Shown here: in pieces, positions 23,573-31,682 of the stretch
Numbering within the stretch: position 1 is the stretch's first letter
Layout: each line of letters starts with the position of its first letter
Assembly: GCA_023422955.1 (NCBI GenBank)
Contig: JAFAGG010000125.1
Span: forward strand, 1 to 33,281
DNA: 33,281 nucleotides
Reading direction: 5' to 3'
Source: Pseudomonadota bacterium
GTDB lineage: Bacteria > Pseudomonadota > Gammaproteobacteria > Burkholderiales > Burkholderiaceae_D
Position numbers and translations under genes: made by a program
The notes under the pieces: generated by a model
The model's database searches: none
What the model saw: only the letters and a program-made list of their open reading frames with translations
Told to the model about the DNA's origin: nothing

Positions 23573-24454
23573 TCATTGCCCGACGATCAGTTCTTCGGCG
23601 GTCTTGTCCGGGAGATTGGCTTCATCGAAGCCGAAGGGTTCCACCGTCTTCAGATGCGCTTCCGTTCCTATCCATTCCTTCAGCACGGCATTGATGGCAT
23701 CGCGCAAATCGGTATCGTCCTTGCGGAACGCCAGTGCGCCATAACCGACACTGGCCGGCCCGCCATCGAAATCGGCAATCACTTCCACATTCTTGCCGCC
23801 CTTGTCGGCCAGCTCGCGCGCAGTCAGCAAGGTGGCGGCCGCCGCATCGGCTCGGCGCGTGCGCACCGCCTGCAGTTGCGCGATGACTGTCGGCACTTGC
23901 AGGATCTGGCTTTCCGGCACGCCGGCTTCGCGCGCAGCACGATACTGGACGGTGCCTGCCATCACTGCCAGCCTGGCATCCGGGTTACTGATGAAGTCCT
24001 CATAGCGCTGCAGTTTTTTCGGATTGCCCTTGGATACCAGCAATCCATCGCCCAGCTTGTAATGCGGATCGGTAAACAAAACCTGCTGGCCGCGTTCCGG
24101 TGTTACGTACATGCCGGCGGCAATCACGTCGTAGCGTCCTGCCATCAGGCCGGGAATCAATCCACCCCATTCGGTCAGCACGGCCTGCACTTTGCGGACG
24201 CCCATTTGTTCCATCACCGCCTTGATGATTGCCGGCGATTCGCCGGTTACGCTGCCATCGGTTTCGCTGTAGGCAAACGGTTTTTCATTCGCATACCCGA
24301 TGCGGATTTCACCGGTGCGCTGGATGCGTTCCAGCGTGGTTTCCGCATGCGCCTGCAGCGGTGCGATGAAGGACACACAGCCCAGCAATGTCGCCGTAAT
24401 CAGGCTGCGGATATGCGTAACAAACGGTTTTCTGACAGTAAGGATGGCGGGCAT
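23573..24454 (-). CDS. ehuB: Ectoine/hydroxyectoine substrate-binding protein EhuB
   Basis: The 293-residue periplasmic binding protein starts with a signal peptide (basic residues to about 20, then hydrophobic ITATLLGCVSF, and a likely AHA cleavage end). The mature part opens TTLERIQRTGEIRIGYANEKPFA as a region near residues 35-57, the standard SBP_bac_3 opening, and ends with an ELIVGQ tail. The ATG at 24454 has AGGA about 10 nt upstream; the frame is open more than 140 codons further back but that sequence is non-family. In EhuB the ligand is held by aromatic residues; several Phe/Tyr/Trp are present but I did not map the site. It lies 157 nt below ectD, with a long stem-loop between. Confidence 0.9.
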   Translation of the reverse strand: MPAILTVRKPFVTHIRSLITATLLGCVSFIAPLQAHAETTLERIQRTGEIRIGYANEKPFAYSETDGSVTGESPAIIKAVMEQMGVRKVQAVLTEWGGLIPGLMAGRYDVIAAGMYVTPERGQQVLFTDPHYKLGDGLLVSKGNPKKLQRYEDFISNPDARLAVMAGTVQYRAAREAGVPESQILQVPTVIAQLQAVRTRRADAAAATLLTARELADKGGKNVEVIADFDGGPASVGYGALAFRKDDTDLRDAINAVLKEWIGTEAHLKTVEPFGFDEANLPDKTAEELIVGQ

Positions 24455-24568
24455 GATGCGTGTCCTGGTGAGGGAAATAGTCTTGTGCAAGGTCGGAGCC
24501 GGGTTGCCAATGACGAGCATTTCGATGCTGCTTGCGAGGAGGGCGGGGCGAGTTTTTTCAGCGGATTC

Positions 24569-24604
24569 GGCAAACGCAGGAGAAGGTCTCCTCCTGCGTT
24601 TGCC
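24569..24604 (-). other. Long stem-loop between ectD and ehuB
   Basis: A 14-bp perfect stem (GGCAAACGCAGGAG and its complement) with an 8-nt loop starts 8 nt after the ectD stop. The - strand continues GAATCCGCTG without a U-tract. It therefore looks like an RNase-stop or processing element or partial terminator that lowers ehu relative to ect expression. Confidence 0.8.
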
Positions 24605-24611
24605 TTCCTTG

Positions 24612-25529
24612 CTAGGCAATGGCAAGCGCTTGCGGCTCCAGCGCGCCGATGCCTTCGCGCGCGGCGACAAATTCCGGCCGCGGCGCCAGGTCGCCCTTGG
24701 GATCGCCCAACTGGTTTTCCAGGCTGTTATAGACAAAGAACACATTGCTGCGCGGCGTAGGCGTGATGTTGCTGTTGGAGCCGTGCATGGTATTGCAATC
24801 GAAGAACACCACGGAGCCCGCCTTGCCGGTGCAGGATACGATGCCGCCCATGTCGGCCAGGTGGCGCAGCAGCACTTCATCGGGCGTGCCGACTTCCTGC
24901 TTCTTCAATGATTTCTTGTAGTTCTCGTCCGGCGTCTCGCCCACGCAAGCGATGAAGTGGCGATGCGAACCGGGCATCACCATCAGCGGGCCATTCTTGT
25001 CGTCATTGTCGGTCAGCAGAATGGAGCAGGAGATCGCGCGCATGGTGGGCATGCCGTCTTCGCTGTGCCAGGTTTCGAAATCCGAGTGCCAGTAGAATTC
25101 CTTACCCTTGAAGCCCGGCTTGTAATTGATGCGCGACTGGTGGATATAAACTTCGCTGCCCAGGATTTCACGCGCCACGTTCAATACGCGCGGATCGCGC
25201 ACCAGATTGGCGAATATCTCGTTCAGCCTGTGTACATTGAAGATGGAACGCACATCGCCGCTGCCCGGCTCGGCAATCACTTCCTTGCGGCCCTGGTTGG
25301 TAAAGGCTTCGCGCATGGACTGCATCTCGTTGTAGAGAAAAGTCACTTCTTCCTGCGAAAACAGCGCGGGTATCTGCAGAAAGCCATTGTCGCGATAACT
25401 GTGGCGCTGCTCCTCGGTCAGGGCGATCGGCCCTTCACCGATGGGGCGCGCATAGATCACCGGTTCATTGCGTGAAATGATGGCAGGCTCGGCGAGTACG
25501 CGCGTGCGATAAGGGGCGGGGGATAGCAT
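24612..25529 (-). CDS. ectD: Ectoine 5-hydroxylase EctD
   Basis: The 305-residue non-haem iron, 2-oxoglutarate-dependent dioxygenase converts ectoine to 5-hydroxyectoine. The EctD signature is nearly perfect: FYWHSDFETWHSEDGMP (145-161) supplies iron ligands H148 and D150, and MHGSNSN supplies H249; R260 in PTPRSN fits the 2-oxoglutarate arginine. Length matches the family (about 300). The start at 25529 has AAGGAG upstream; the frame runs 20 codons further without support. It lies 16 nt behind ectC, so ectABCD is one unit. Confidence 0.97.
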   Translation of the reverse strand: MLSPAPYRTRVLAEPAIISRNEPVIYARPIGEGPIALTEEQRHSYRDNGFLQIPALFSQEEVTFLYNEMQSMREAFTNQGRKEVIAEPGSGDVRSIFNVHRLNEIFANLVRDPRVLNVAREILGSEVYIHQSRINYKPGFKGKEFYWHSDFETWHSEDGMPTMRAISCSILLTDNDDKNGPLMVMPGSHRHFIACVGETPDENYKKSLKKQEVGTPDEVLLRHLADMGGIVSCTGKAGSVVFFDCNTMHGSNSNITPTPRSNVFFVYNSLENQLGDPKGDLAPRPEFVAAREGIGALEPQALAIA

Positions 25530-25545
25530 AAAGTCTGTCTCCTTT

Positions 25546-25944
25546 TTATTCGACCGTGGCGGGCGGCGGATAAACGCCTTCCGCGTCATGGACTTCCTGC
25601 CCGGTCAGCGCAGGATTGAAGGTGCACACCAGCCGCATGTCGGTATGCGGATCAGCGCGCAGCCAGTGACGGTCATGCTTGTTGAGTGCGTAGATCGTGC
25701 CGGGTTCGATGCGGAATTTTTCTCCGGATGGAATCAGTTCGACTTCGCCGCTGCCTTCCACGCAATAGACGGCTTCCAGGTGGTGCTTGTACCAGATATG
25801 GGTTTCGGTGCCGGCGAAGATGGTGGTTTCATGCATGGAGAAGCCCATGCCGTCGCCCGCCAGCAGCAGGCGGCGGCTGGCCCAGGTCTCGGTCTTTACA
25901 TCGCGCTCGGTATTAAGAATGTCTTGCAGGCGTCGTACTATCAT
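25546..25944 (-). CDS. ectC: L-ectoine synthase EctC
   Basis: The 132-residue cupin cyclises N-gamma-acetyl-diaminobutyrate to ectoine. The opening MIVRRLQDILNTERDV, the cupin core HLEAVYCVEGSGEVEL (residues 55-70) and the NKHDRHWLRA segment are typical of EctC, and length matches the family (about 130). Its ATG overlaps the ectB stop by 4 nt, implying translational coupling. Confidence 0.97.
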   Translation of the reverse strand: MIVRRLQDILNTERDVKTETWASRRLLLAGDGMGFSMHETTIFAGTETHIWYKHHLEAVYCVEGSGEVELIPSGEKFRIEPGTIYALNKHDRHWLRADPHTDMRLVCTFNPALTGQEVHDAEGVYPPPATVE

Positions 25945-27221
25945 GCCGTCACCTCGCGCTTGGCGACTGTCTGGCTCACGCTGTCGGCAATCGCCTGTTC
26001 GAGGATGTCCAGGCCGGCCAGCAATTTTTCCTGCTCGATGGTCAGCGGCATCAGCAGCTTGACCACTTCATCGTATCCACCCGAGGTTTCAATGATCAGG
26101 CCATTCTGGAAGGCGAGCTTGGTGACCTGGTCGGCCAGTTCGTTATCCCGGAATGCCAGACCCTGCATCATGCCGCGACCGCGACGCGTCATGTGGGCCT
26201 CGGGGTAGTTCTTGACCAGATTGTCCAGGTGCTGCGCGATGATCTGCGACTTCTTGTTGATGGAAACCTGGAAGGCGCCGTCGCTCCAGTAATGGTTCAG
26301 TGCCGCAGTCGCCGTGACGAAAGCCATGTTGTTGCCGCGGAAGGTGCCGTTGTGCTGGCCCGGCTTCCATACATCGTGTTCCGGTTTCATCAGCAGTACG
26401 GCCATCGGCAGGCCATAGCCGGACAGCGATTTGGACAGCGTGACGATGTCCGGATAAACACCGGCCGGCTCGAAGCTGAAGAAACTGCCGGTGCGTCCGC
26501 AGCCGGCCTGGATGTCGTCAACGATCAGCAGAATGCCGTTGCGGCGGCACAGCTGTTCCAGCTTCTTGAGCCAGTTCATGCCGGCCACATTCAATCCGCC
26601 TTCGCCTTGCACGCATTCCACGATGACTGCCGCCGGATGATCCACGCCGCTGCTCGGATCGACGATCAGCTTTTCCAGCATGGCGATGGTATCGACTTCC
26701 ATGCCGAAGTAGCCGGAGTAAGGAGCGTGATAGACATTGGAAAGCGGCACGCCGGAGGAATCGCGGAACTTGCGGTTGCCGGTCAGTGCCAGTGCGCCCA
26801 GCGTCACGCCATGAAAGCCGTTGGTGAAGGAAATGATGTTCTCGCGGCCAGTCACCTTACGTGCCAGCTTGATGGCCGCTTCCACCGCATTGGTGCCGGT
26901 GGGGCCGGTGAACTGCATCTTGTACTGCAGCTTGCGCGGTTTCAGGATGCGCGATTCGAAGGTTTCCAGAAATTGCTTCTTGGCGCAGGTCGCCATGTCG
27001 AGGCCGTGCACGATGCCGTCATTGGCAACGTAGTCCAGCAAGGCTTCCTTCATGAGCGGATTGTTGTGGCCGTAGTTCAGGCTGCCGGCGCCGGCAAAGA
27101 AGTCGATGTACTGATTGCCTCGTTCATCGGTGAGTACCGCATTTTTGGCTTTGGCAAAGACGGTTGGGAAAGAACGGATGTAGCCGCGAACCTCCGATTC
27201 CAGTCGGTCAAATGTGCGCAT
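25941..27221 (-). CDS. ectB: Diaminobutyrate-2-oxoglutarate transaminase EctB
   Basis: The 426-residue class III aminotransferase makes L-2,4-diaminobutyrate from aspartate semialdehyde with glutamate as donor. The PLP lysine is K264 in TLSKSLSGYG and the cofactor aspartate lies in VDDIQAGCGRTG (234-245). FAGAGSLNYGHN is the ectoine-type opening. The ATG at 27221 has AGGAG six nucleotides upstream; nine extra upstream codons are open but unsupported. It lies 65 nt downstream of ectA. Confidence 0.97.
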   Translation of the reverse strand: MRTFDRLESEVRGYIRSFPTVFAKAKNAVLTDERGNQYIDFFAGAGSLNYGHNNPLMKEALLDYVANDGIVHGLDMATCAKKQFLETFESRILKPRKLQYKMQFTGPTGTNAVEAAIKLARKVTGRENIISFTNGFHGVTLGALALTGNRKFRDSSGVPLSNVYHAPYSGYFGMEVDTIAMLEKLIVDPSSGVDHPAAVIVECVQGEGGLNVAGMNWLKKLEQLCRRNGILLIVDDIQAGCGRTGSFFSFEPAGVYPDIVTLSKSLSGYGLPMAVLLMKPEHDVWKPGQHNGTFRGNNMAFVTATAALNHYWSDGAFQVSINKKSQIIAQHLDNLVKNYPEAHMTRRGRGMMQGLAFRDNELADQVTKLAFQNGLIIETSGGYDEVVKLLMPLTIEQEKLLAGLDILEQAIADSVSQTVAKREVTA

Positions 27222-27286
27222 GGTTTTCTCCTTTTGTTTTGCAGACATTGCTGCATGAATGAGTGACAGCGGATGGGACTGGAAAT

Positions 27287-27808
27287 CTAGGAAGTCCAGG
27301 GGCCGATCCGGTACAGATGCTCTTCTTCGTGTGTGCTGCAGCCAAAATCACGGGCGGCAAACAGCGTGGTGGTTGTGATGCCGGCGTCGTGGCGGCCGGC
27401 AAATTGAATGAACAGATTGCGTGAAGCCTGGTTGCTCGGGCTGATGGTGGCTTCCATCCAGCGCAGGCCACGCGGTTTCACGCAACGCGTCAGCAGGTGT
27501 TCCAGCATGCGGCTGGCCAGCTTGCGACCCCGCATGCTTTCTGCAACGGCAACCTGCCAGACAAACAGGGTATCGGGGTGAGTGGGGGGAATGTAGGCAG
27601 TGACGGCGCCGACGATAGCGCCTTCCTGCTCGACAATGACGCTGGTCTCGGCGAAATGTTCGCACACCAGCAGATAGGCATATCTTGAATTCAGATCCAG
27701 TGGCGGACTGGCCGCTATCAGATCGTGAAGCACCGCGCCATCGCGCCGCTCCGGTTGCCGAAAGGAGAGACTTCCTGTGGAAGGCTCTTCAGGCTGTCGT
27801 GCATTCAT
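27287..27808 (-). CDS. ectA: Diaminobutyrate acetyltransferase EctA
   Basis: The 173-residue GNAT enzyme acetylates L-2,4-diaminobutyrate using acetyl-CoA. Its core shows FVWQVAVAESMRGRKLASRM (near 82-101), with the R-G-R-K-L acetyl-CoA-binding loop, and ATISPSNQASRNLF near 118-131, both EctA hallmarks. AAGGAGG lies four nucleotides from the ATG at 27808, the strongest ribosome-binding site in the cluster. The frame is open far upstream into the ectR gene but that is not family sequence. The 73-nt gap from ectR shows no convincing promoter, so transcription probably comes through ectR. Confidence 0.96.
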   Translation of the reverse strand: MNARQPEEPSTGSLSFRQPERRDGAVLHDLIAASPPLDLNSRYAYLLVCEHFAETSVIVEQEGAIVGAVTAYIPPTHPDTLFVWQVAVAESMRGRKLASRMLEHLLTRCVKPRGLRWMEATISPSNQASRNLFIQFAGRHDAGITTTTLFAARDFGCSTHEEEHLYRIGPWTS

Positions 27809-27881
27809 GTTTCCTCCTTGCAGATCGAACATGCGCACGGCCCTAAGACCGCAAGCAAATATCCGTAGAGGAAACCAAAAA

Positions 27882-28352
27882 TCAGAGAACGGCGTCAGGC
27901 ACCTGCACTTCAAGCAAAGTCGCGAACTGTTCCAGCGCCACCACCAAGGTATGCTGGTCATTTTCCGGCAGAGCGGCGAGGGCGCTGGCAAAGCCTTCCG
28001 GCAGAACCGAGGGCGCTTTATCGACGAGTGCCTGACCTTCTGGCGTGACTGCAACAAAGACGTTGCGACGATCGCGGGTGTCCCGCTCACGACGGACCAG
28101 CTTTTTTTCTTCAAGCCGGTCGACAATGCCGACCACCGTGCTGGGACTGAGATGGATGGATCGCCCTATGGACTTCACAGTGCTCGGTCCGAGTTGGGCA
28201 ATTGCCATCAATGCCACCAGCTGGGGTGAAGTGATGTTGTGTTTTGCAGTCAGGCGCTTGGAATGGTGCTCCACGCATTGCGCAATCCGGCGCACGCTTT
28301 GAAGTATCCGTATCGAATCATTGACTGCTACTAACTTGTCGGCGTCATTCAT
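27882..28352 (-). CDS. ectR: MarR family regulator EctR
   Basis: The 156-residue protein has the MarR winged-helix fold: helices with RRIAQCVEHHSKRL, a recognition region SPSTVVGIVDRLEEKK (near 71-86) and the wing RRERDTRDRRNVFVAVT. EctR1 of halotolerant methylotrophs represses ectABC, and the position here directly before ectA fits that role. The frame is open to a TTG at 28451, but the predicted transcript start (about 28445) lies downstream of it, so the ATG at 28352 is chosen, giving a leader of about 93 nt. Autoregulation is likely because regulator and structural genes share the promoter. Confidence 0.9.
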   Translation of the reverse strand: MNDADKLVAVNDSIRILQSVRRIAQCVEHHSKRLTAKHNITSPQLVALMAIAQLGPSTVKSIGRSIHLSPSTVVGIVDRLEEKKLVRRERDTRDRRNVFVAVTPEGQALVDKAPSVLPEGFASALAALPENDQHTLVVALEQFATLLEVQVPDAVL

Positions 28353-28451
28353 GGCCGCCAGTGTAGCGGTAACTCGGATACTTGTCGCGCTTGCCAGAGG
28401 CGTTTCCTTTTGCTTTCTCTTTTCCTGGCTTCCTTGTGATTTGGAGGGCAA

Positions 28452-28481
28452 ATTATAGGTAGGTAATATATTTCATGTCAA
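28452..28481 (-). promoter_or_regulatory. Perfect sigma-70 promoter of ectR-ectABCD-ehuBCDA
   Basis: On the - strand TTGACA (28476-28481) and TATAAT (28452-28457) are both exact consensus, 18 nt apart. An AATATATT palindrome lies within the spacer (28465-28472). Such a strong promoter normally needs repression, which fits EctR. Predicted start about 28445. Confidence 0.85.
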
Positions 28482-28489
28482 ATCATATC

Positions 28490-28511
28490 TATGCGATTCA
28501 TTCTTATGCGA
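28490..28511. promoter_or_regulatory. TATGCGA direct repeat upstream of the ect promoter
   Basis: TATGCGA occurs at 28490-28496 and 28505-28511, 15 nt apart, about 9 nt upstream of the -35 hexamer. The placement fits an activator or cooperative repressor site. The stretch is AT-rich relative to its surroundings. Confidence 0.45.
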
Positions 28512-28701
28512 ATTAATTGATGAAACGTATTTGTCGATATAAGAAAGTGTGATAAAGGCGCAATCAGGCGCCGCTTTTGCATCGTTCAAGGCAGGACAGA
28601 TTCGCAAGAAATGCCTGCATCGCCCGTGCCACGGCCACTATCGCCGGCTTCTTGATCTGGCCGGGAACGGCGCTCGTGCCTGTGCGCTAGGATGGATAGC
28701 C

Positions 28702-29229
28702 ATGGATCTTCACGCGGATCCAGCAATTTTCGCAGCGATTTCGGAGTGTGCAGATATGGTGGATGCGCTTTTGCCCGACACCAACTTATGGGAGCTCGCG
28801 GTGCGAGGCACGGCTGTCTATCTGCTGGTGACAATCGTCTTGCGCCTGATACCCAAGCGCCATACCGGCAACGTCTCCCCCAACGACCTGATTGCGATCA
28901 TCATCGTCGGCAGTCTGGCAGCCGATGCCATCATCGGCGATATGCAGTCGCCCATCGACATACTGATCATGGTGCTGCTTTGGGATTATCTGTTTAACGT
29001 GCTGGAATACCATGTTCCGTGGTTCAGGCGTATCGCCCAGCACACGCCCACGCTGCTGATTCATAACGGCGAGCTCATCAAGAACAATCTTCGCAGTGAG
29101 ATGCTGACCGAGCAGGAGCTGCTGGCCAACTTGAGAAAGCATGGCGTGACCGAGATCTCGCAAGTCAGGCAGGCCGTACTGGAGGGCGACGGTCACATCA
29201 GCGTGATCAGGAAGGATGCGGACCAGTGA
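28702..29229 (+). CDS. DUF421 (YetF-like) membrane protein
   Basis: The 175-residue protein has hydrophobic segments near 33-50 and 60-95 and then a soluble DUF421 domain. Family marks are RHTGNVSPNDLIAIIIVGSLA near 51-71 (region) and TLLIHNGELIKNNLRSEMLTEQEL near 115-138 (region). The C-terminus ends with GHISVIRKD, also typical. YetF-like proteins are inner-membrane proteins of unclear function, in Bacillus spores linked to germination. ATG at 28702 has AGGA upstream; the ATG at 28756 with GGAG is an alternative. It diverges from ectR and converges with xth. Confidence 0.85.
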   Translation: MDLHADPAIFAAISECADMVDALLPDTNLWELAVRGTAVYLLVTIVLRLIPKRHTGNVSPNDLIAIIIVGSLAADAIIGDMQSPIDILIMVLLWDYLFNVLEYHVPWFRRIAQHTPTLLIHNGELIKNNLRSEMLTEQELLANLRKHGVTEISQVRQAVLEGDGHISVIRKDADQ

Positions 29230-29239
29230 AAAGGCCGGC

Positions 29240-29273
29240 ATGCAGTCCGAGGCCGTACGGTCCCGGACTGCAT
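29240..29273. terminator. Hairpin between convergent DUF421 and xth genes
   Basis: A 10-bp stem ATGCAGTCCG/CGGACTGCAT closes a 14-nt loop that itself contains the palindrome CCGTACGG. It lies between the two 3' ends and probably terminates both, though T-runs are poor. Confidence 0.6.
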
Positions 29274-29296
29274 TGCGATTTGTGGCGAACCGAGAA

Positions 29297-29322
29297 ATTA
29301 CAGGCTGAGATTACAGGCTGAA
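29297..29322. repeat. 13-bp tandem duplication at the xth stop
   Basis: ATTACAGGCTGAG (29297-29309) is followed directly by ATTACAGGCTGAA (29310-29322). On the - strand each copy contains CAGCCTGTAA, so the xth stop codon and its preceding codons are duplicated beyond the gene's end. Confidence 0.8.
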
Positions 29323-30090
29323 GTCGTACCCGATGATCAGCGGCGAATGATCGCTGAAGCGCTGCTCCTTGTACACGCTCGCTGATCTGGCCGCGCCGGC
29401 CAGTCCCGGCGTGGCGATCTGATAGTCGATGCGCCACCCGACATTGTTGGCCCAGGCCTGGCCGCGGTTGGACCACCAGGTGTAGCACTCGGCAGTGGTG
29501 TCCGGATGCAGGCAGCGATAGACATCCATCCAGCCGGCTTCACCCAGGACTTTGCTCAGCCATTCGCGCTCTTCCGGCAAAAATCCGGAATTCTTCTGGT
29601 TGCTCTTCCAGTTCTTCAAATCGATTTGCTGGTGCGCGATATTCCAGTCGCCGCAGATCACCACTTCCTGGCCGCAGGCACGCAATTCCAGCAAGTGCGG
29701 CAGGAAGGCTTCCATGAAGCGGAACTTGGCCTGCTGGCGCTCCTCGCTGGAGGAACCGGACGGGCAGTACAGGGAAATCACGGTGAGCTGGCCGAAGCTG
29801 CACTCCACGTAACGGCCTTCCGCATCGAATTCGGGGTTGCCGAAGCCGATGCGCATCGCATCGGGAGCCTGTTTCGAATACAGGCCGACGCCTGAATAAC
29901 CCTTTTTCTCCGCGTAGTGAAAAGCGCCGTGGTAACCGGGCGGCGCGAGGAAATCCGGCGTCATGTCGGGCGCCTGGGCTTTCAATTCCTGCACGCAGAC
30001 GAAGTCGGCATCCTCCTTGGCCATCCATTCGAAGAAGCCCTTTTTGGCGGCAGAGCGGATGCCGTTCAGATTTGCGGAAATGATCTTCAT
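29311..30090 (-). CDS. xth: Exodeoxyribonuclease III
   Basis: The 259-residue enzyme is an AP endonuclease/3'-5' exonuclease of base-excision repair. All family motifs are present: the opening MKIISANLNGIR, the metal-ligand LKAQ block (QELKAQ, near 34-39), SLYCPSG near 109-115, GDWNIAH near 149-155 and the C-terminal SDHSPLI with the catalytic Asp-His pair. The ATG at 30090 gives the exact family start; an 83-codon upstream extension is non-family. It diverges from pyrE, with 241 nt between. Confidence 0.96.
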   Translation of the reverse strand: MKIISANLNGIRSAAKKGFFEWMAKEDADFVCVQELKAQAPDMTPDFLAPPGYHGAFHYAEKKGYSGVGLYSKQAPDAMRIGFGNPEFDAEGRYVECSFGQLTVISLYCPSGSSSEERQQAKFRFMEAFLPHLLELRACGQEVVICGDWNIAHQQIDLKNWKSNQKNSGFLPEEREWLSKVLGEAGWMDVYRCLHPDTTAECYTWWSNRGQAWANNVGWRIDYQIATPGLAGAARSASVYKEQRFSDHSPLIIGYDFSL

Positions 30091-30331
30091 TGCTAAACAC
30101 CCAAACAAAACCGCGTAAGCATACACGATCCCCTGACTTGAAATCAGGGCGGCGCTTTTTGGGCGAGGCATAAGTCTGGAGAAGGGGCCGGCTGATTTGC
30201 CGAGTCCCGCACATGCCGGCAGGCATCTGAATTGCTTATGGCATATCAAGACGCTGGCGTGGCGGGATAAAATGTGACGAGTCGGCTTTTGCTTGCCAAT
30301 TTTTGTCACTTTTTTGCATACGGATCTAATT

Positions 30332-30997
30332 TTGAACACTTTACGTCAGCAATTCATCGAGTTTGCCGTGTCATCAGGCGTGCTGCGCTTCGGCGAGTTC
30401 GTTACCAAGGCGGGGAGAACGTCGCCCTATTTTTTCAACGCCGGCTCGTTCAATAACGGCGCAAGCCTGGGCAAGCTGTCGCGCTTTTATGCGCAGACGT
30501 TGCTGGATGCCGGCATCGAGTTCGACATGCTGTTCGGCCCGGCCTACAAGGGCATTACGCTGGCTTCGGCCACGGCGGTAGCGCTGGCGGATCAGGGGCG
30601 CAACGTGCCGTTCGCCTTCAACCGCAAGGAAGCCAAGGACCATGGCGAAGGCGGAACAGTGGTCGGCGCAGCCTTGCAGGGCCGAGTGGTGATCGTCGAT
30701 GACGTGATTTCGGCCGGCACTTCGGTGCGGGAATCGGTAGAGCTGATCCGCGCCGCAGGCGCGACGCCCTGCGCGGTGCTGATTGCGCTGGACCGGATGG
30801 AGCGTTCCGGCAAGGACAATGCCTTGTCAGCCCATTCGGCTGTACAGGAAGTCAGCAACACCTATGGCATGCCGGTGCTGTCGATTGCAAACTTGGATGA
30901 TTTGCTCAGTTATATCTCGGGTGCGCAGGCAGGTCAGTCACTCGCGCAGTACAAGGAAACCGTGGCGGGATACCGGCAACGCTACGGAGTCAGTTAA
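30332..30997 (+). CDS. pyrE: Orotate phosphoribosyltransferase
   Basis: The 221-residue enzyme converts orotate and PRPP to OMP in pyrimidine synthesis. The PRPP-binding motif VVIVDDVISAGTS is near residues 120-132, and GVLRFGEFVTKAGRTSPYFF (region 18-37) is typical of betaproteobacterial PyrE. I chose a TTG start at 30332 because it yields MNTLRQQFIEF, the family N-terminus; the frame extends 13 codons further to another TTG but those residues (PIFVTFLHT) are not family-like. A weak GGAT lies upstream. It diverges from xth and is followed at 22 nt by the DUF4124-like gene. Confidence 0.94.
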   Translation: MNTLRQQFIEFAVSSGVLRFGEFVTKAGRTSPYFFNAGSFNNGASLGKLSRFYAQTLLDAGIEFDMLFGPAYKGITLASATAVALADQGRNVPFAFNRKEAKDHGEGGTVVGAALQGRVVIVDDVISAGTSVRESVELIRAAGATPCAVLIALDRMERSGKDNALSAHSAVQEVSNTYGMPVLSIANLDDLLSYISGAQAGQSLAQYKETVAGYRQRYGVS

Positions 30998-31019
30998 CCC
31001 AAACTCAAAAGGTCTTTCC

Positions 31020-31649
31020 ATGACAGGTGCTGTGAAAATGCTTCTTTGCTTGAGCCTGGCAGCACCGGTCGGCGCAATGGCGCAGATCATCCTGTGCACC
31101 GATGAGCGCGGCAAGACCTATACCGCAGATCGACTGATTCCCGAGTGCCAGGGACGCGCCATGCGAAATTACGGAAAGAACGCCACGGTGGTGCGCGAGG
31201 TCCCGGCACCGCTCACCGCGGAAGAACGCCGGCAGCAAAAACTGGCAGCCGAAAAACAGCGCGAGCAGGAAAAGGCCAGGAAAGCGCAGCAGCGCCAGGA
31301 TGAGGCGCTATTGGCCGCTTATCGTCATGAAGCAGATATCGAAGCGGCCCGCGAGCGTGCAGCCACGCCGCTTTACGAAATGATCAAGTACGAAAAGATG
31401 GCCTTGAACAAGGCCCACGAGCGGCGCAGCCAGGCCGGGATGAATTTCTCTCAGGCGCAGGAACGCAATGACCCCAGCGCGGGCGAATGGCAACGCCGGG
31501 CCGATGCGGCCGAGAGTTCCGTCACTACCAGCGAATCCAAATTGAAGGATTACGAAGAGGAGCTGGCAAAATTGCGCCGCGATTACGAAGGCCGGCTCAA
31601 GCGCTATCGCGAGTTGAAAAGCGAGGAGTCGACCCTGGCCAGGCAGTAA
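31020..31649 (+). CDS. Exported coiled-coil protein, DUF4124-like
   Basis: The 209-residue product has a signal peptide (MTGAVKMLLCLSLAAPVGAM, ending near AMA-Q). Its next 45 residues (ILCTDERGKTYTADRLIPEC) resemble DUF4124. From residue 65 to the end it is a long charged coiled coil rich in Glu/Arg/Gln/Lys. AAGG precedes the ATG. It is probably co-transcribed with pyrE. A periplasmic structural or scaffolding role is possible; nothing more specific can be said. Confidence 0.8.
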   Translation: MTGAVKMLLCLSLAAPVGAMAQIILCTDERGKTYTADRLIPECQGRAMRNYGKNATVVREVPAPLTAEERRQQKLAAEKQREQEKARKAQQRQDEALLAAYRHEADIEAARERAATPLYEMIKYEKMALNKAHERRSQAGMNFSQAQERNDPSAGEWQRRADAAESSVTTSESKLKDYEEELAKLRRDYEGRLKRYRELKSEESTLARQ

Positions 31650-31682
31650 GCAGCCCTTGCAGTCTTCCTCCCCGTTCCTGGC

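Noticed and set aside
24455..24880. N-terminal extension of ehuB
   Set aside because: The open frame upstream of 24454 overlaps ectD and encodes non-family sequence before a clear signal peptide.
28353..28451. Longer ectR from a TTG start
   Set aside because: The TTG lies upstream of the start predicted by the perfect promoter, so it would not be in the transcript.
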